Assembly: GCF_002865645.1 (NCBI RefSeq)
Contig: NW_020194628.1
Span: 1,364,001 to 1,428,000, forward strand
DNA length: 64,000 nucleotides
Direction: 5' to 3'
Source: Hyaloscypha bicolor E
Lineage: Eukaryota; Ascomycota; Leotiomycetes; Helotiales; Hyaloscyphaceae
Under the pieces are notes generated by a model. The model had not been told where the DNA came from, did no database searches, and saw nothing but the letters and a program-made list of their open reading frames with translations. The translations under genes and the position numbers were made by a program. Below, piece after piece: positions 1 through 10,869 of this stretch; positions within the stretch are counted from its first letter, which is position 1; every line of letters begins with the position of its first letter.

Positions 1-2509
1 CGCCGCTGCTATAGATTGAGGACTGGGATCGCGTGAGGTCGGGCATGTCGGCGTAGGCACTGGAGCGGAGGATTGGTTGGGAGCTATGGACATCTTCGTC
101 TTCTGAGTCTTCGCTGGGATCGTCGAGCATGTGGTGAACTGTCATGCCATAGGGCTTGTTGTCGACCATGATCAAGCCGCCAAAAGAGACGGGAGGGAGG
201 TGACGCTCGCCAATATAAGCACCAATGGATGCACCATTCGATGGCCGGTCCTGGTGATCTGGATTTGCGGCCTTAAGCTCACCATTGGCCATTGATCTTC
301 GAGCTCCCCGTTTCCGTGATCGGACGACTTTGCCACGACATACTTTCAGCCCGAATACATTCTTGTCATAGACTAAGGACTTCTTAAGAATGCTTCGGAC
401 TTTGGTGACGCTTGTGCAGATAACGAGAATGGTAGGCTTGGTAGTGGTTGGCGTCTCGCCAACACTTTCAAGGCTGATCTCAACAGATTCAGGGTACTTC
501 TTATAGAAGTTGCGGAGAACATGGTTGATATGGGGCATCAAGCCGGTGTGCCAGAAGTCTAGATGCTCTGGGGCTATCCTGATCGACGGATAGGTACGTA
601 ACTTCGGTTTTGATTTTTCAACTTTGACAGGTGCTACAAAAGTTAGATGTGGTTCACAGCTTGGATGAGAATACACACCAATTGGCTTGACAGCGGGCTT
701 CTCAACCCATGTGTTTTCTGTGTTGAAGGAAGCAGAGGCCTTTTCATATGCCGACATCTCCTTCCAGGTTGACCTTACTTCTATCGGAACCGGTGGTTTC
801 TGGTCGCTGATCATCCTCCTTTGAGGAGTCGACGACCTCGAGGCCTTCAGAGGTGTTGAAGGCACTGGCGGCGAGTCATCACTTTCCTCACTGTCCTCCT
901 CTGAACTCTCATCAATAGCACAGCAAGTATCTAACGCCTTGGAGACTTTCCAAAAGACCTTCTGATGCATGACATCCGGTCTTGTTTTCGAGGATAATTC
1001 CTCATCAGGCGCATGCCAACAAGCTTGAACTGCCTTCACATAAAGACTTCCACACCTGGCAGCAAGATGTTTCAGAACCGCAGCAGGGTTGTCTGGAATA
1101 GTTTGAATAGATGGGAAGATATCGTGAAGCGAAGTCCAAAGTCCGATTTCCAAAAGCATCATGGCCAAGCTGTAAAGATCCAAAGACTTGCTCTCGGAAG
1201 TGAATCGTGTATACCGGGTAGTCCGAGGATCCAAAGGATGTCTGTAGAGTGAAGCCGGTGATAGAAACGGCGCAGAGTTATCTGTGGCGTTATCAGAAAA
1301 GAGGTCGCAGGAAGCCAGGAAAGATTGGCGCATGTTAACTTGGCTCAGGTCCAGACGATTCTGAGATTGATGTTCAATGAACAAGACATTGGAAGCGATG
1401 ACATTCCCGTGTACTACACCCTTGGAGTGTAAATCGAAGACGGCACTGGCCACGTTGTAGGCTAAGCGGTATTTAACTTCCAGACTAGGCTCGTACATGT
1501 TACTGTACAACAGGTCCGACAAGATGGTAATAGAAGGCATCCTTGGGCTTTCGATATCAACCGGTCCGAAGTGTGTAGGTAGCGCGTACAAGAGACAGAA
1601 CCTGGAGTGCTCAGCCTCTTCGAAGTATCCAATCAGATGAAGCAGACCAGAGAGGACCCTTTCCGTGGAGATGTAAGCCTGGGAGAGAGCAGCAAAGAGC
1701 TTCTCAAACCGGGTCATGGATGGCGTAATACCAGTAACGGAATAGATGGGATCATAGTTTGCGTACTCTAGAAGAACGGGGACAGCAGGAACGGAGGCAC
1801 CATATTTCCGGGAATCAGAAGGAAAGGCCGGTCGACGCATAAAGACGATCTGTCTAGGAGATTTGGCAGGTTGTAACGTACCGGGCTGTATTGTTTTGAG
1901 GTCCCTTGGCCAGATAAGCGAGCTTGGATCAATTTGTTGCGGGGCCTGCATCCGAGTAGACTCGAACTGTCTCTCCTCTTGTCGATTCTTAGCCAGGGTC
2001 GAGGTAGAAGATTCCGAGTCCTTGATCGGTGGAGGTTTCCGTGCAGACTGCCGAGTCCTGGAAAGATCGTACAAGGTATCGATAGACATGGTCAAATCCC
2101 GCACCAAGTCCTGGAACCTCGTCTTGTCCCACACAATCAACGCCGCCTTCGATTTCTCCCCGGAAGGACTCTTCTCATCAAACGTCACCCTCTTCGACGA
2201 CTGCCACAACGGCTCGGCCTCAGCCAGGATCTCTTTGATCGTCGACATGACACTTCCGACAAGCTCACTTAGGCCAGCCTTGTTGATGGACTCGTCGATA
2301 TCAGGTGACTGCGAAGGATCCGACCACTCCAAGCCCCAGCTCACCAGCCTGTCCTTCTGGATCCTCAACTTGCGGTGCAGAGCGATGAGTTCCGGGTCTT
2401 CCGCGCTCTGCACAGGCTCCTTGACGAAATCATATGAGCTCTTGGTGTCGGTGTACATCTTCGTCAGTCTGCGCTGGAACGGCAGCGGCAAGCTGAATAG
2501 CGACTCCAT
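1..2509 (-). CDS. HeLo-like / pseudokinase / trypsin-like tri-domain protein, 3' end outside window
   Basis: One uninterrupted frame of 836 codons starts at the ATG at 2509 and runs off the left edge. Residues about 1-160 are helical and follow the HeLo (HET-S/MLKL-like helical bundle) pattern: a leucine-rich helix followed by KDRLVSWG, a second helix near [17 protein letters not shown], and a third ending [11 protein letters not shown]. Residues about 240-500 look like a protein kinase fold whose catalytic loop reads VVHGN (H367-G368-N369) instead of HRD-N. No DFG and no clear VAIK lysine are visible, so it is probably a pseudokinase. The C-terminal part contains [19 protein letters not shown] (H792-H793), resembling the His box of a trypsin-like domain; its Ser would lie beyond the window. 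Known for the families: HeLo domains permeabilise membranes in fungal cell death. The role here is inferred. No intron is needed within the visible part. Confidence 0.75.
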   Translation of the reverse strand, partial: MESLFSLPLPFQRRLTKMYTDTKSSYDFVKEPVQSAEDPELIALHRKLRIQKDRLVSWGLEWSDPSQSPDIDESINKAGLSELVGSVMSTIKEILAEAEPLWQSSKRVTFDEKSPSGEKSKAALIVWDKTRFQDLVRDLTMSIDTLYDLSRTRQSARKPPPIKDSESSTSTLAKNRQEERQFESTRMQAPQQIDPSSLIWPRDLKTIQPGTLQPAKSPRQIVFMRRPAFPSDSRKYGASVPAVPVLLEYANYDPIYSVTGITPSMTRFEKLFAALSQAYISTERVLSGLLHLIGYFEEAEHSRFCLLYALPTHFGPVDIESPRMPSITILSDLLYSNMYEPSLEVKYRLAYNVASAVFDLHSKGVVHGNVIASNVLFIEHQSQNRLDLSQVNMRQSFLASCDLFSDNATDNSAPFLSPASLYRHPLDPRTTRYTRFTSESKSLDLYSLAMMLLEIGLWTSLHDIFPSIQTIPDNPAAVLKHLAARCGSLYVKAVQACWHAPDEELSSKTRPDVMHQKVFWKVSKALDTCCAIDESSEEDSEESDDSPPVPSTPLKASRSSTPQRRMISDQKPPVPIEVRSTWKEMSAYEKASASFNTENTWVEKPAVKPIGVYSHPSCEPHLTFVAPVKVEKSKPKLRTYPSIRIAPEHLDFWHTGLMPHINHVLRNFYKKYPESVEISLESVGETPTTTKPTILVICTSVTKVRSILKKSLVYDKNVFGLKVCRGKVVRSRKRGARRSMANGELKAANPDHQDRPSNGASIGAYIGERHLPPVSFGGLIMVDNKPYGMTVHHMLDDPSEDSEDEDVHSSQPILRSSAYADMPDLTRSQSSIYSSG

Positions 2510-3569
2510 AGTTCCTCGCTGTCGCAGTTCAATCGCCGTTGAAACGTGGGAAAGCGTGAGCAGAGAAGAAGAAAAAGAGGTTGCAACTCATAGAGCATAT
2601 GAATGAGATGCTTCCCTGATGGCTCGTGGTCTTGAGGCCAGTCCAATTATGGTTGCCTGCGCCAGCGGTCAATCGCAGCGCTTGATAGGATGTTATGTTG
2701 CTGCCTTGAGTCCAGAGAATTACGCGCACGCTTGTTTGAGGGGCAAAGAGTGAAGCCTATTGGCTGGGATTTGGTTGAGATGCAAGGCTATGCTGCTTCG
2801 GGGCATCCGTATCACGTGACACAGATTCGAACGACCTTCGAGAACGATTTCAGCGTTCCTTTGCAAAATCCCTATTTTGCGTTTCCAAAGGGCCGAAGGA
2901 CGGGGATGACAGCCTGTTACCGGCTGATCCGGGAGTTCAGCTTAGAGAAAACTCTTCAAGAGCTCTTCCGCCTCCACATCATCCAAGCATCCAAGGAGCT
3001 TAACCCGAAAGCTGGAGCCTGCAAAGGGGCAACGTTTGGTCCGGTCGCTGGCACACAATGAGACACAGCCCCTATTTTTCTTGGGAGAACGTATAGTTTG
3101 ATAAATGTTACCTGATCATCCCCCAGGATAATGCTTGGGGCCTTGAGGGGGCAATCCCCACCATTCTCGATTGAGCATTCGCTCATTGGCCATTGAGTGT
3201 GCCACAGGTAGCGAGACAGTCAGAAGGCAGAGAAGATTATGCCAGAAGTAGGGCGATGGCTGAATGTACCTTGACATTCGGAGCGGTAATGTCTCCGTTG
3301 GCAGCCACACTCCCTTCTTGACTTCTCACCGCGCATGCTCTTGCCACAGCTGAAAACCAATGAAGAAAAATCCAAAGCTTTTAGATTTCCAGCTTCTATC
3401 CCAAGACGAATCAATCGCCACTAAGTAAAAACTATATACAATATATACATACGGTGTCCAGGTATCATTCTCATCACACGCATTTCGCTTCCGAGGTCCA
3501 ATCAAACTCCTGCCCATCCCAATTCCATCCCAATTCAAACACGCACGGAAAATAAGGAGAAATTGGGAA
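2510..3569. other. Intergenic: promoter side of the HeLo/pseudokinase gene and 3' side of malic enzyme
   Basis: No frame here has coding character. A TCACGTG box lies at 2812-2818, about 300 bp upstream of the leftward HeLo/pseudokinase start. The right end is the 3' flank of malic enzyme. Confidence 0.5.
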
Positions 3570-5784
3570 CTACCACTTAGGGTCATACACCTGCTTCTTA
3601 ATCCAGGCCGTCAACGCCACATCTCCCCACTCCTCCCACTCGATCCACGTCTCTTCAGGCAACAGACTCACGCCGTCTCTGCGCGCACACTTCATCACTT
3701 CACGCGCGACGACGACGCTGGCGTCGCGGACCCGCTCGATCTTGGGGTAGATGAGCCCCATGCGGATTTCTTCGCTGTTGAGGCAGCCGGAGAGCGAGGC
3801 GGCGGAGGTGTAGACCATGGCGTCTGTTACTCTGGATGCCTTGGCGAGGATTGCTCCGAGGCCGAGACCAGGGAAGACGTATCTGGAACCTGTCAGCAAG
3901 AAATTAGGAATTGATGGAAGGGGACTTACACATTGTTACCCTGGTTTGGGTAGTAGGTGGTAATATGATCTCCAGTCTTTGTCGTGTATGGGGAAAAGGG
4001 CGACCCGGAAGCGAAGATCACAGTTCCCTCCGTCCACGTGATTGCTTGCTCGAACGTACATTCCGCCTTCGTCAAAGGGTTGCTGAGGGGGAACAAGATC
4101 GGTCTGCGGCCAAGTCCACTGGCATCAACTGATGCCTTCAGAGCGCGGACGACTGACTCGGTGAAGACGCCGAAGGTGGCGGTGAGACCGATGAGCGCGG
4201 TTGGCTTCACATACTCGATCACTTCTTCGAGAGTAGCGAATTGGTGGCCGTTGTTGTCACTGCGAGCGAAGATCTTCTTGTGCTCTGCAAGCTTGTCTCC
4301 TCGATCTTTTGTTACGAGACCTCGCGTGTCGACGAGGTAGAATTTATCTCTTGCTGCTTGCTCTGAGAGCCCACGGCGGGTGTAGAATTCCATTACTTGC
4401 TTGGCGACGCCGACACCAGCGGAACCAGCACCCATGAATACGAGCTTCTGGTCTTCTATTGGTACGCCTGAAAGGTTCACAGCTCCCATATATCTAAATC
4501 GTCGTTAATATCGGGTCACGGGATATAAATCGAGCAAGACTTACCCAGCAAGAACGACAGCGCCAGTTCCCTGGATATCATCATTGAAGCACTTCTCCAA
4601 CTTATACCGCTCCAAATATTGGAAAGCTTTCTCGGTCTCGAAATCCTCGAATTGCACCAGCATGTTGGGGTACACTTCCTTCACAGCAGCCATGAACTCA
4701 TCCATGAATCCCAGCGCAACCTGTGGCGAGACTCTCTTCTGTCTCAGACCCAGGTACAACGGATCACGAAGATTATCCTCATTCGCCGTACCGCAATCTA
4801 AGACAATGGGGAGAGTTTTTTGAGGGTGGATACCAGCTGCACCGGTGTACAGGGCAAGTTTGCCGATCTGGATGCGGCTGTCAGTGACCCCCACGACATG
4901 GGTGTTTCATCAGCACACGACTTACAGAAATTCCAACACCATTTACACCGAGATCACCCAACCCAAGAATTCTCGACCCATCAGTCACGACACAAATCGA
5001 GGGTTCCGGGTACGGCCAATTCCGGAGTATCGTCGCAATCGACTTCCTTTGCTTGATGGAAATGTACAGCGCTTCAGGATGTGTGTACAGCGTCGAGTAT
5101 TGGAGGCAGACATCTCCGATTGTGGGGGTATATACAAGTGGCATGAGTGTGCCGACATTATCGATTAAGAGGCGGTAGAAGAGATCGGTGTTGTTTTGCT
5201 TGAGAGTGGAGAGGTAGAGATATTTGTCGATGTTGGTGCCTCGCGAGTTGATCATGCGCATCGCACGCATGCACTGCGTTTCCAGAGTCTCTAGGACATG
5301 AGGTATGAGGCCAGTGAGGTTTTTAGAAACTCGCTCATCAGGACTGAATGATGTACCTGCACCAGGAATTAACATTTTTATTCAATTTGCTGGATTTGTT
5401 GGATTTGCTGGATGCGGGAATTGGGCACGCGAGCAACGGGGAACAGTAAGTCGCACCTTTATTCCACGCCGGTTCGCGGAGCACTTGGTAGCCTCCCGCA
5501 TTTCTTTCCGCGATGTAGTCCGTCTCGCGGTACTGCTTGATCGTGCCGTAGTGATCGGCGGAGTACCCCTTCAGGGTATCGAGAGCGGCCATCTTCATTT
5601 GTGCTTCGATTGCGTCGATGTCGACTGCGGCCATAGGATTAAAGCCCGAGATACGTCGTCCCGAGAGTGACATCCGCTTACTGATGGATGTTGCCGTTGA
5701 GGACCTACTGAGTGTTGAGGACGGCGAGGTGGATCTGGGAGTCGAGAGCTCGGGATTGGAATTGCTGTAATTGTAAGAAGCCAT
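3570..5784 (-). CDS. NAD(P)-dependent malic enzyme (probably the NAD type)
   Basis: Oxidatively decarboxylates malate to pyruvate, feeding pyruvate and reducing power; fungal NAD types are usually mitochondrial. Model: complement of 5457-5784, 4926-5356, 4545-4867, 3930-4493 and 3570-3882 (652 aa); four introns of 100, 58, 51 and 47 bp, all GT-AG and frame-keeping. Catalytic Tyr185 in LVYTPTIGDVC, metal ligands E327/D328 in QFEDF, the malic-enzyme signature NDDIQGTGAVVLAG (about 348-360) and the dinucleotide loop GAGSAGVGVA (from 381) are all present. The first ~60 residues are Ser/Thr-rich with scattered Arg, compatible with a transit peptide but not proof of one. Length is slightly above the ~550-600 aa family norm because of this leader. 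Cofactor choice is not provable by eye. Confidence 0.95.
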
Positions 5785-7380
5785 TGGAGCACGGTACGGG
5801 AAACAATTTCACGCTGCAGCAGACAATATAAGAAAAAAAGGAGGGCAATGGAAGATTGGGGGAAGTACAGTACTTGGGGCAGCGAACTCCTTGATATGAG
5901 CTCGCATTGAGCGGTTTTTTGCGGAAACATGTTTTAATTACTTTTGCAAGAGAGACGTGGACAGACAGCTGTGACACATTCCATGTCTTGTTTCGTTGAG
6001 GTTTCAATAGATTCCGTGGGCTCCGATGGGGGGGAGTCGGGGGGGAGTCGGCGGACTGCCCTACCAGAGCGCCGGAAGACGCTTCGTCGCTTGGGGGACC
6101 CCCATCTCGTTCCGAACCGTGCCTCGGGGGCCGGGGGGCCAAAAAGGACCCAGACCAGATCCCTTCCCGCAGGAACAGGGGCTGCACCCGTCAGACTCCG
6201 CGATTTGTTGAGAACTTGAGATGGAGAAGACGCACGCTTCACATTCCCACTTGACGTCCTCATCAAAGACTCCATCACATAGCATGATGGCAATGCCCTC
6301 AGAAGTGAGCCGGCCCTCAACAGTCAAGATCTGGCAATTTAAACACCATCCCCCTTTAAAAACACCAGCATCGTTGGAAAGGTCTAGGCTGCTTCCGTCC
6401 GGTTTTTTCGGACGACCAGCCCCGCGAGGCGCATCGTCTCACACCTGCCGCTGCGATCGGGATTTCTCGGGTTGCCCTTGCACCTCCAATTAACGCAGCA
6501 TCAGAGAATTTCTCCCCCAGCCAGCGAAACAATATGAGGGATAAGGAGAACGCAATTGCCGCAGATCAGACAGCGCAGATGTCCCACGCCAAAAGCAACG
6601 TCTGAAGTCTCAAACATCGCCGGTCTCCTACGCATCACGTGCCCTTCTGGCTGCGGCGGGATTGGCCGTGGCCGACATTCTGACACGGCCTAACTTTGGT
6701 GGTTAAAGCTTCGCTTTTCGAGCCTCTCTTGACGTGCAGATCATTCCTTTCTTGAAGTGGAAGCAGATCCTAAATTTGTGGGGAGATCTCCACTTTTATA
6801 ATGCAGTTTAGCCTGCTGGCGTTCCGTCTCAAGCTTTATCCTACGGTATTGTTATCCCGAAGTTAATTGCTACCGAGAGCAAAGATTATGGGATGACAAG
6901 TAAAGTTGTTTTATCTTGAATTGGGCTATTAGATATTGGAATCTAGATGTTGACAAATTGCATTGGGTGTCAAGATCTTGGTTCTAACATCATCCGAACA
7001 AGATACAGATGGGTAGTCTGAAGTTGTATCAGACAAAATGGAAAGTTCCTTGATCCCAGCGATCATCCCGTGCTGGAGCATTGAAAGTTCCGAATCAGTG
7101 GGTCTTTTATGTTCAGCCTGCATTATATATTTCTGCCAAAAGCTTGATGTTCCATTTTCCATCCAAGTCCGAGCGAAGCCTGAAACGTAGCGAAGCCCTT
7201 ATTCCCAGACTCACCAGGAAGGATTCAAGACTGCTTAGAGGCCTTCCCAGTTTCTCTGTCTTCGTTATTTTCCCCACGGTCTCCATAGCCGCTCCACTTT
7301 CAAATCTCCATTTCACTCTCTTGCCCAAGTACACAAGCAAACCCAATTCATCTGCAAAGAAAACTTTCTATCAAAACCCC
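5785..7380. other. Intergenic: upstream region of malic enzyme
   Basis: No convincing gene. Read on the minus strand, about 6015-6060 carries repeated GACTCCCCCC units close upstream of malic enzyme, a C-rich block that could be regulatory. A TCACGTG box lies at 6635-6641. Only short, mutually overlapping frames are present on both strands. Confidence 0.5.
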
Positions 7381-7620
7381 CTACCAACTCGACCTATCCA
7401 TCACAAGAGTCCCACCATACCCCATCTCCTCCACATGTTCTTGTACCCCAACTGTCCCCTTCATACCCTTCAGCTGCATCTTCCTCCTCGCCTCTTCCTG
7501 CCTCCTGAATTTCCTCAGCTCCTTTTGCTGACTCTTAATCATGGATTTCAACTCCGAAGTCAGCTGAATATTTATGTGCGTCACAACGTATAGGACGAGT
7601 AACGCGAAGAAGAACACGGC
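7381..7620 (-). CDS. Possible small single-pass membrane protein (partial model)
   Basis: The minus-strand frame ending at 7381 encodes one hydrophobic helix (around FFALLVLYVVTHI) followed by a charged, Lys/Arg/Glu/Gln-rich coiled-coil-like tail (SELKSMIKSQQKELRKFRR) and a short C-terminus. The frame is open back to about 7730 but has no ATG before the hydrophobic segment, so a 5' exon must be missing if this is a gene. A single-pass helix plus basic coiled coil is not random-looking, but I recognise no family and cannot place exon 1. The start given is only the beginning of the helix-coding part. Confidence 0.25.
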   Translation of the reverse strand, partial: AVFFFALLVLYVVTHINIQLTSELKSMIKSQQKELRKFRRQEEARRKMQLKGMKGTVGVQEHVEEMGYGGTLVMDRSSW

Positions 7621-8266
7621 GACTGCGAAAGAAAGGCCGTAATCGGCGAGTCTGTGCCCTTTTGTGAGTACTTTGGCGGCGGTAGGGAGGGGGTATGGGA
7701 GGGAGGTTGGAGATCAACAAGGATTTCCATATTTCGTCACTGGAAAACTCCCAGTAGGCATTTTGTCTATAAGTCCAAGTAAGTTGGAGGCCGTGGATTT
7801 TTGTTTGCTGCAATGACAGAAGAAGTTCAAGTGTTGCTCAACCTGTTCTCGAATATTCGACTTATCTAGTTTTACACGGGAGAGAAAATCGAGTTCGTGT
7901 GAGGGATTCACCCTGGTCTACTGAATTTATGGCCACGTGTAGACCCTATCCAGAGACGCTCAACCTTGGCCTGGTCCAGAGCTATCCCCTAATCTGTTCA
8001 TCCCAATCTGGGACCCAACGGTCCGCCCGTCACCAATATTCATTCAGTCTTGCCCTAACATCCCCCCAATTTCAAATATGCTTTTGCTCATTGTCCTTTT
8101 GATTCTACACAAACATCTCCCTATCCCTAGGAATTACACCGAAAATAGCCTCTGAATCGGCACTCACAACGGTACCCGGCAAGTCAGATCCATTCCCTCC
8201 CATCCTCACCTCACACCCAACCCACAACTGCAGAAACATCAAAGCTTTCCCCGTACCGCAACCGAA
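7621..8266. other. Intergenic, nothing recognised
   Basis: Possible hidden 5' exon of the small membrane ORF ending at 7381; otherwise no coding or repeat signal seen. Confidence 0.4.
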
Positions 8267-8479
8267 ATGAAAGATCTCGCTGGTGCCGTCAAACTCTCGC
8301 TTACGCTTCTCATTGTTCCGCTCATCTGTGTATTGTCGATCTTCCGCTTCTACGCTTGGTGTTTGCGGACGATTTTCAGCCCGCTTGATGATGCTAAAGA
8401 GAGAGGAGATGCTGAGGCGAGAGACTTGGGGGATCTTCTGATGGAGGGGTTAAGTCTTTTGGAGATTTTTGTGGACTAG
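8267..8479 (+). CDS. Possible 70-aa membrane peptide
   Basis: ATG-started frame with a strongly hydrophobic segment at about residues 8-33 (LSLTLLIVPLICVLSIFRFY), then an acidic stretch with DDAKERGDAEARD and a Leu-rich end. The preceding ~45 bases are C/A-rich, as in many fungal leaders. No family recognised and no intron needed. Frames of this size arise by chance, so this is a candidate only. Confidence 0.25.
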   Translation: MKDLAGAVKLSLTLLIVPLICVLSIFRFYAWCLRTIFSPLDDAKERGDAEARDLGDLLMEGLSLLEIFVD

Positions 8480-8676
8480 CTGGGGTCTGGAGGCCTTTTT
8501 TTTCAAGTGTGAGGGGAACGTTGCCGAAGAATGGATACTACCATGTGGTACTTGAATTTATTAAGACTGTGTAGGACAACGATAAAAGAACAAACGGCAT
8601 AGGTATCATCCCCCGAAACATCGACACATCGACACCAATCACCAACATACGAGAACACATGGAACAATGTCGCAGC

Positions 8677-9584
8677 TCAAACCTCACTCTTTACAACCTC
8701 CTTTGGTGCTCCATTTACTTTTTCATCCGGTCCTACACCCAGCGCTGCCAAGATCTTATCCGACGTAGTAACAGCGCCAAAGATCCCCCCTTCCTCCTTG
8801 ATACTCTCAACCGCAAACTCATGCAACGGCCCCGTACTAGCGGCAGCACAATCCTCAACAAGCACACAGTCAAATCCATTGTCGTTCGCCTCCCTCAACG
8901 TACTATGCACACACACATCCGTCGTCACGCCACAAATAACTAAGTTCCTGATCCCCTTGATACTCAACATCAGTCTGAGCTCCGTGTGCTGGAAAGCGCT
9001 GCGGCCTGGCTTGTCAATCACATTCTCCCCGTCGAAAGGGTACAATTCGTCGACGATATCGTGGCCTTTTTCTCCGCGGATCAGGAGGCGTCCCATGGGT
9101 CCTTTGTCGCCAATTCCGAGGCCGGAGGCGTTGTTTCGGCTGCGGTGGAGCTCGCGGGATGAAAGGGTTGAGAGGTCAGGCCGATGTCCCTCGCGGGTGT
9201 GGTAGATTGGGAAACCGTGGGAGCGGAAAGCAGTTAGGAGATCTTGGATGCGAGGGATTATTTTGCGTGCTGGGGTAATATCGTATTGTTGGTATTCCAT
9301 GTAGCCTCCTGGAGAGCAGACTATCAATATGTTAGTGTACATGTTTGAACTGGTACAACGACGGAATGGACAGGATAAGCCGTGAACGGTGAGGAGTTAG
9401 AACGACTTGGAAACTGCTTTGGCACACGTGATGAAGGTGAAAGTGGGATGAGAATTGCTCTGAAGGTGAATTCACAGTACTCACAGTCTTTCTGCATATC
9501 AATGACCACCAGTGCAGTGGTCTTCGTGTTGAAAGAGCTATCGTGTGGCCATTTGTACGGACTCGCCTCAATGTTCGAGTCCAT
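8677..9584 (-). CDS. Isochorismatase-like cysteine hydrolase (amidase/biuretase type)
   Basis: Model: complement of 9485-9584 joined to 8677-9320, 247 aa, one 164-bp GT-AG intron that restores the motif VVIDMQKDFCSPGGY across the junction. The catalytic triad of the family is visible: D29 (VIDMQ), K137 (VIDKPGRSAF) and C170, preceded by the cis-peptide motif CGVTTDVCVHST. Relatives cleave C-N bonds in small amides (nicotinamide, biuret, ureidoacrylate) rather than making siderophore precursors; the substrate cannot be read from sequence. The same frame is open upstream to an ATG at 9863, which would add a 93-aa basic leader; I chose 9584 because it gives the usual family length. It stands alone, with the NLR gene upstream reading the same way. 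Confidence 0.88.
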
Positions 9585-10869
9585 CTTAGATAATGAGAGA
9601 GTTGAGAGCGTAGGAGTTCGTAATATCTTGCGTTCGGGAAGTCGCTGCGCCCGCCCAGGTTCCTTCCTCTCTCTGGGCTTGGAAGAAAATGTTCCGAAGC
9701 AGTTTAGGAGATTGAGAAGGAGGTGTTTCCGTGTTGATGTTGCCGGTTTCGCTTGCTTCTTCTCTTCATTGTTCCAGGTGGATTCGGGGAACTGAACAAG
9801 CTTTGAGCTAAATTTAGTGCCGGCACTTGGCGGGGCTTCAGTTGGACCTCCCATCTTGGACATTTGATCTCACCACAAAAACACAACGAGAATGAGGAAG
9901 TCGAGACCAGGAGAGGGCAGCAACGAAAAGCAAGAAGATGAGAGAAGAACAAAGGGAATTCCTCCCAGAATGCTGACCGCTCCATTTAAGTGTTTTGTCA
10001 CAAGAGCAAGACGGGCCCAACTGGCCAAGCAACGGGTCACAACGTTGAATCTTCCCGCCAATATGGTACAATGACCAAAAACAAGATGATGCACCACAAA
10101 GTTTGTGTAACTTGATCGAGCTAACTCCACAGCCATGAATGAGATCCTGCAGGAAAAGCCTAGGGTCGCACAAGTGGGGTAAATCCCGTTCCTGGACGGA
10201 GACGCAACATATCGGATCCACGGGCCATTTCACATGCAGGCGTTGACAAGGCCTTCCGCCAATCTCCTTGCCAGACGACGCCAACCTCTCGATGAACAAT
10301 CTGCCATCTGCGGCATTGTGAGGGAAGGAGACCGGGTCCATGGGAAGGTGCATACTGCCATGAATGCATCAGATCTCACCTGTGTCAAATCTCGGACTGC
10401 ATCCACCGTTCCACGAACTTTCGGCAATCTGGGGTTGCGTGCTACATCTGGTTGCTCTGCTTTATTCAGTCAGGGAGACGGTCACAAGAAGACTCAGAAT
10501 CGAAATGCCGTCGGTAGTGACCGCCGACTTTCTTCGTGCCGGTTCGAGGGTGCGTAATGGCGATTATTGTCTCTGCAAGGTGTTTGCTTCTATTGTTGGC
10601 GAACATGCAGTTTGGCTTCGCCAAGCCGATGGCAAATGTGTGCTGCCGTGCAACCATTGACGGCTAGGGGCTTGCTCACTGCCGGGAGGAAGCTCGGAGA
10701 GATATGAGAGTAGAGAAAAAGTAAACGGGGAGGTTACACGATACCGGATCGCTGACTGCTTGATTGAGTATGGTGATACTCGAGATAAGGTCGCTCACAA
10801 TGGATCTCATTCATATGGTGCTTCTCTCGATATCGAATTAACGAAATCACTCATCGACTCGATATCACT
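9585..10869. other. Intergenic between NLR 3' end and isochorismatase gene
   Basis: Apart from the possible N-terminal extension of the hydrolase up to 9863, no frame shows coding character. The left part should contain the hydrolase promoter. Confidence 0.5.
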
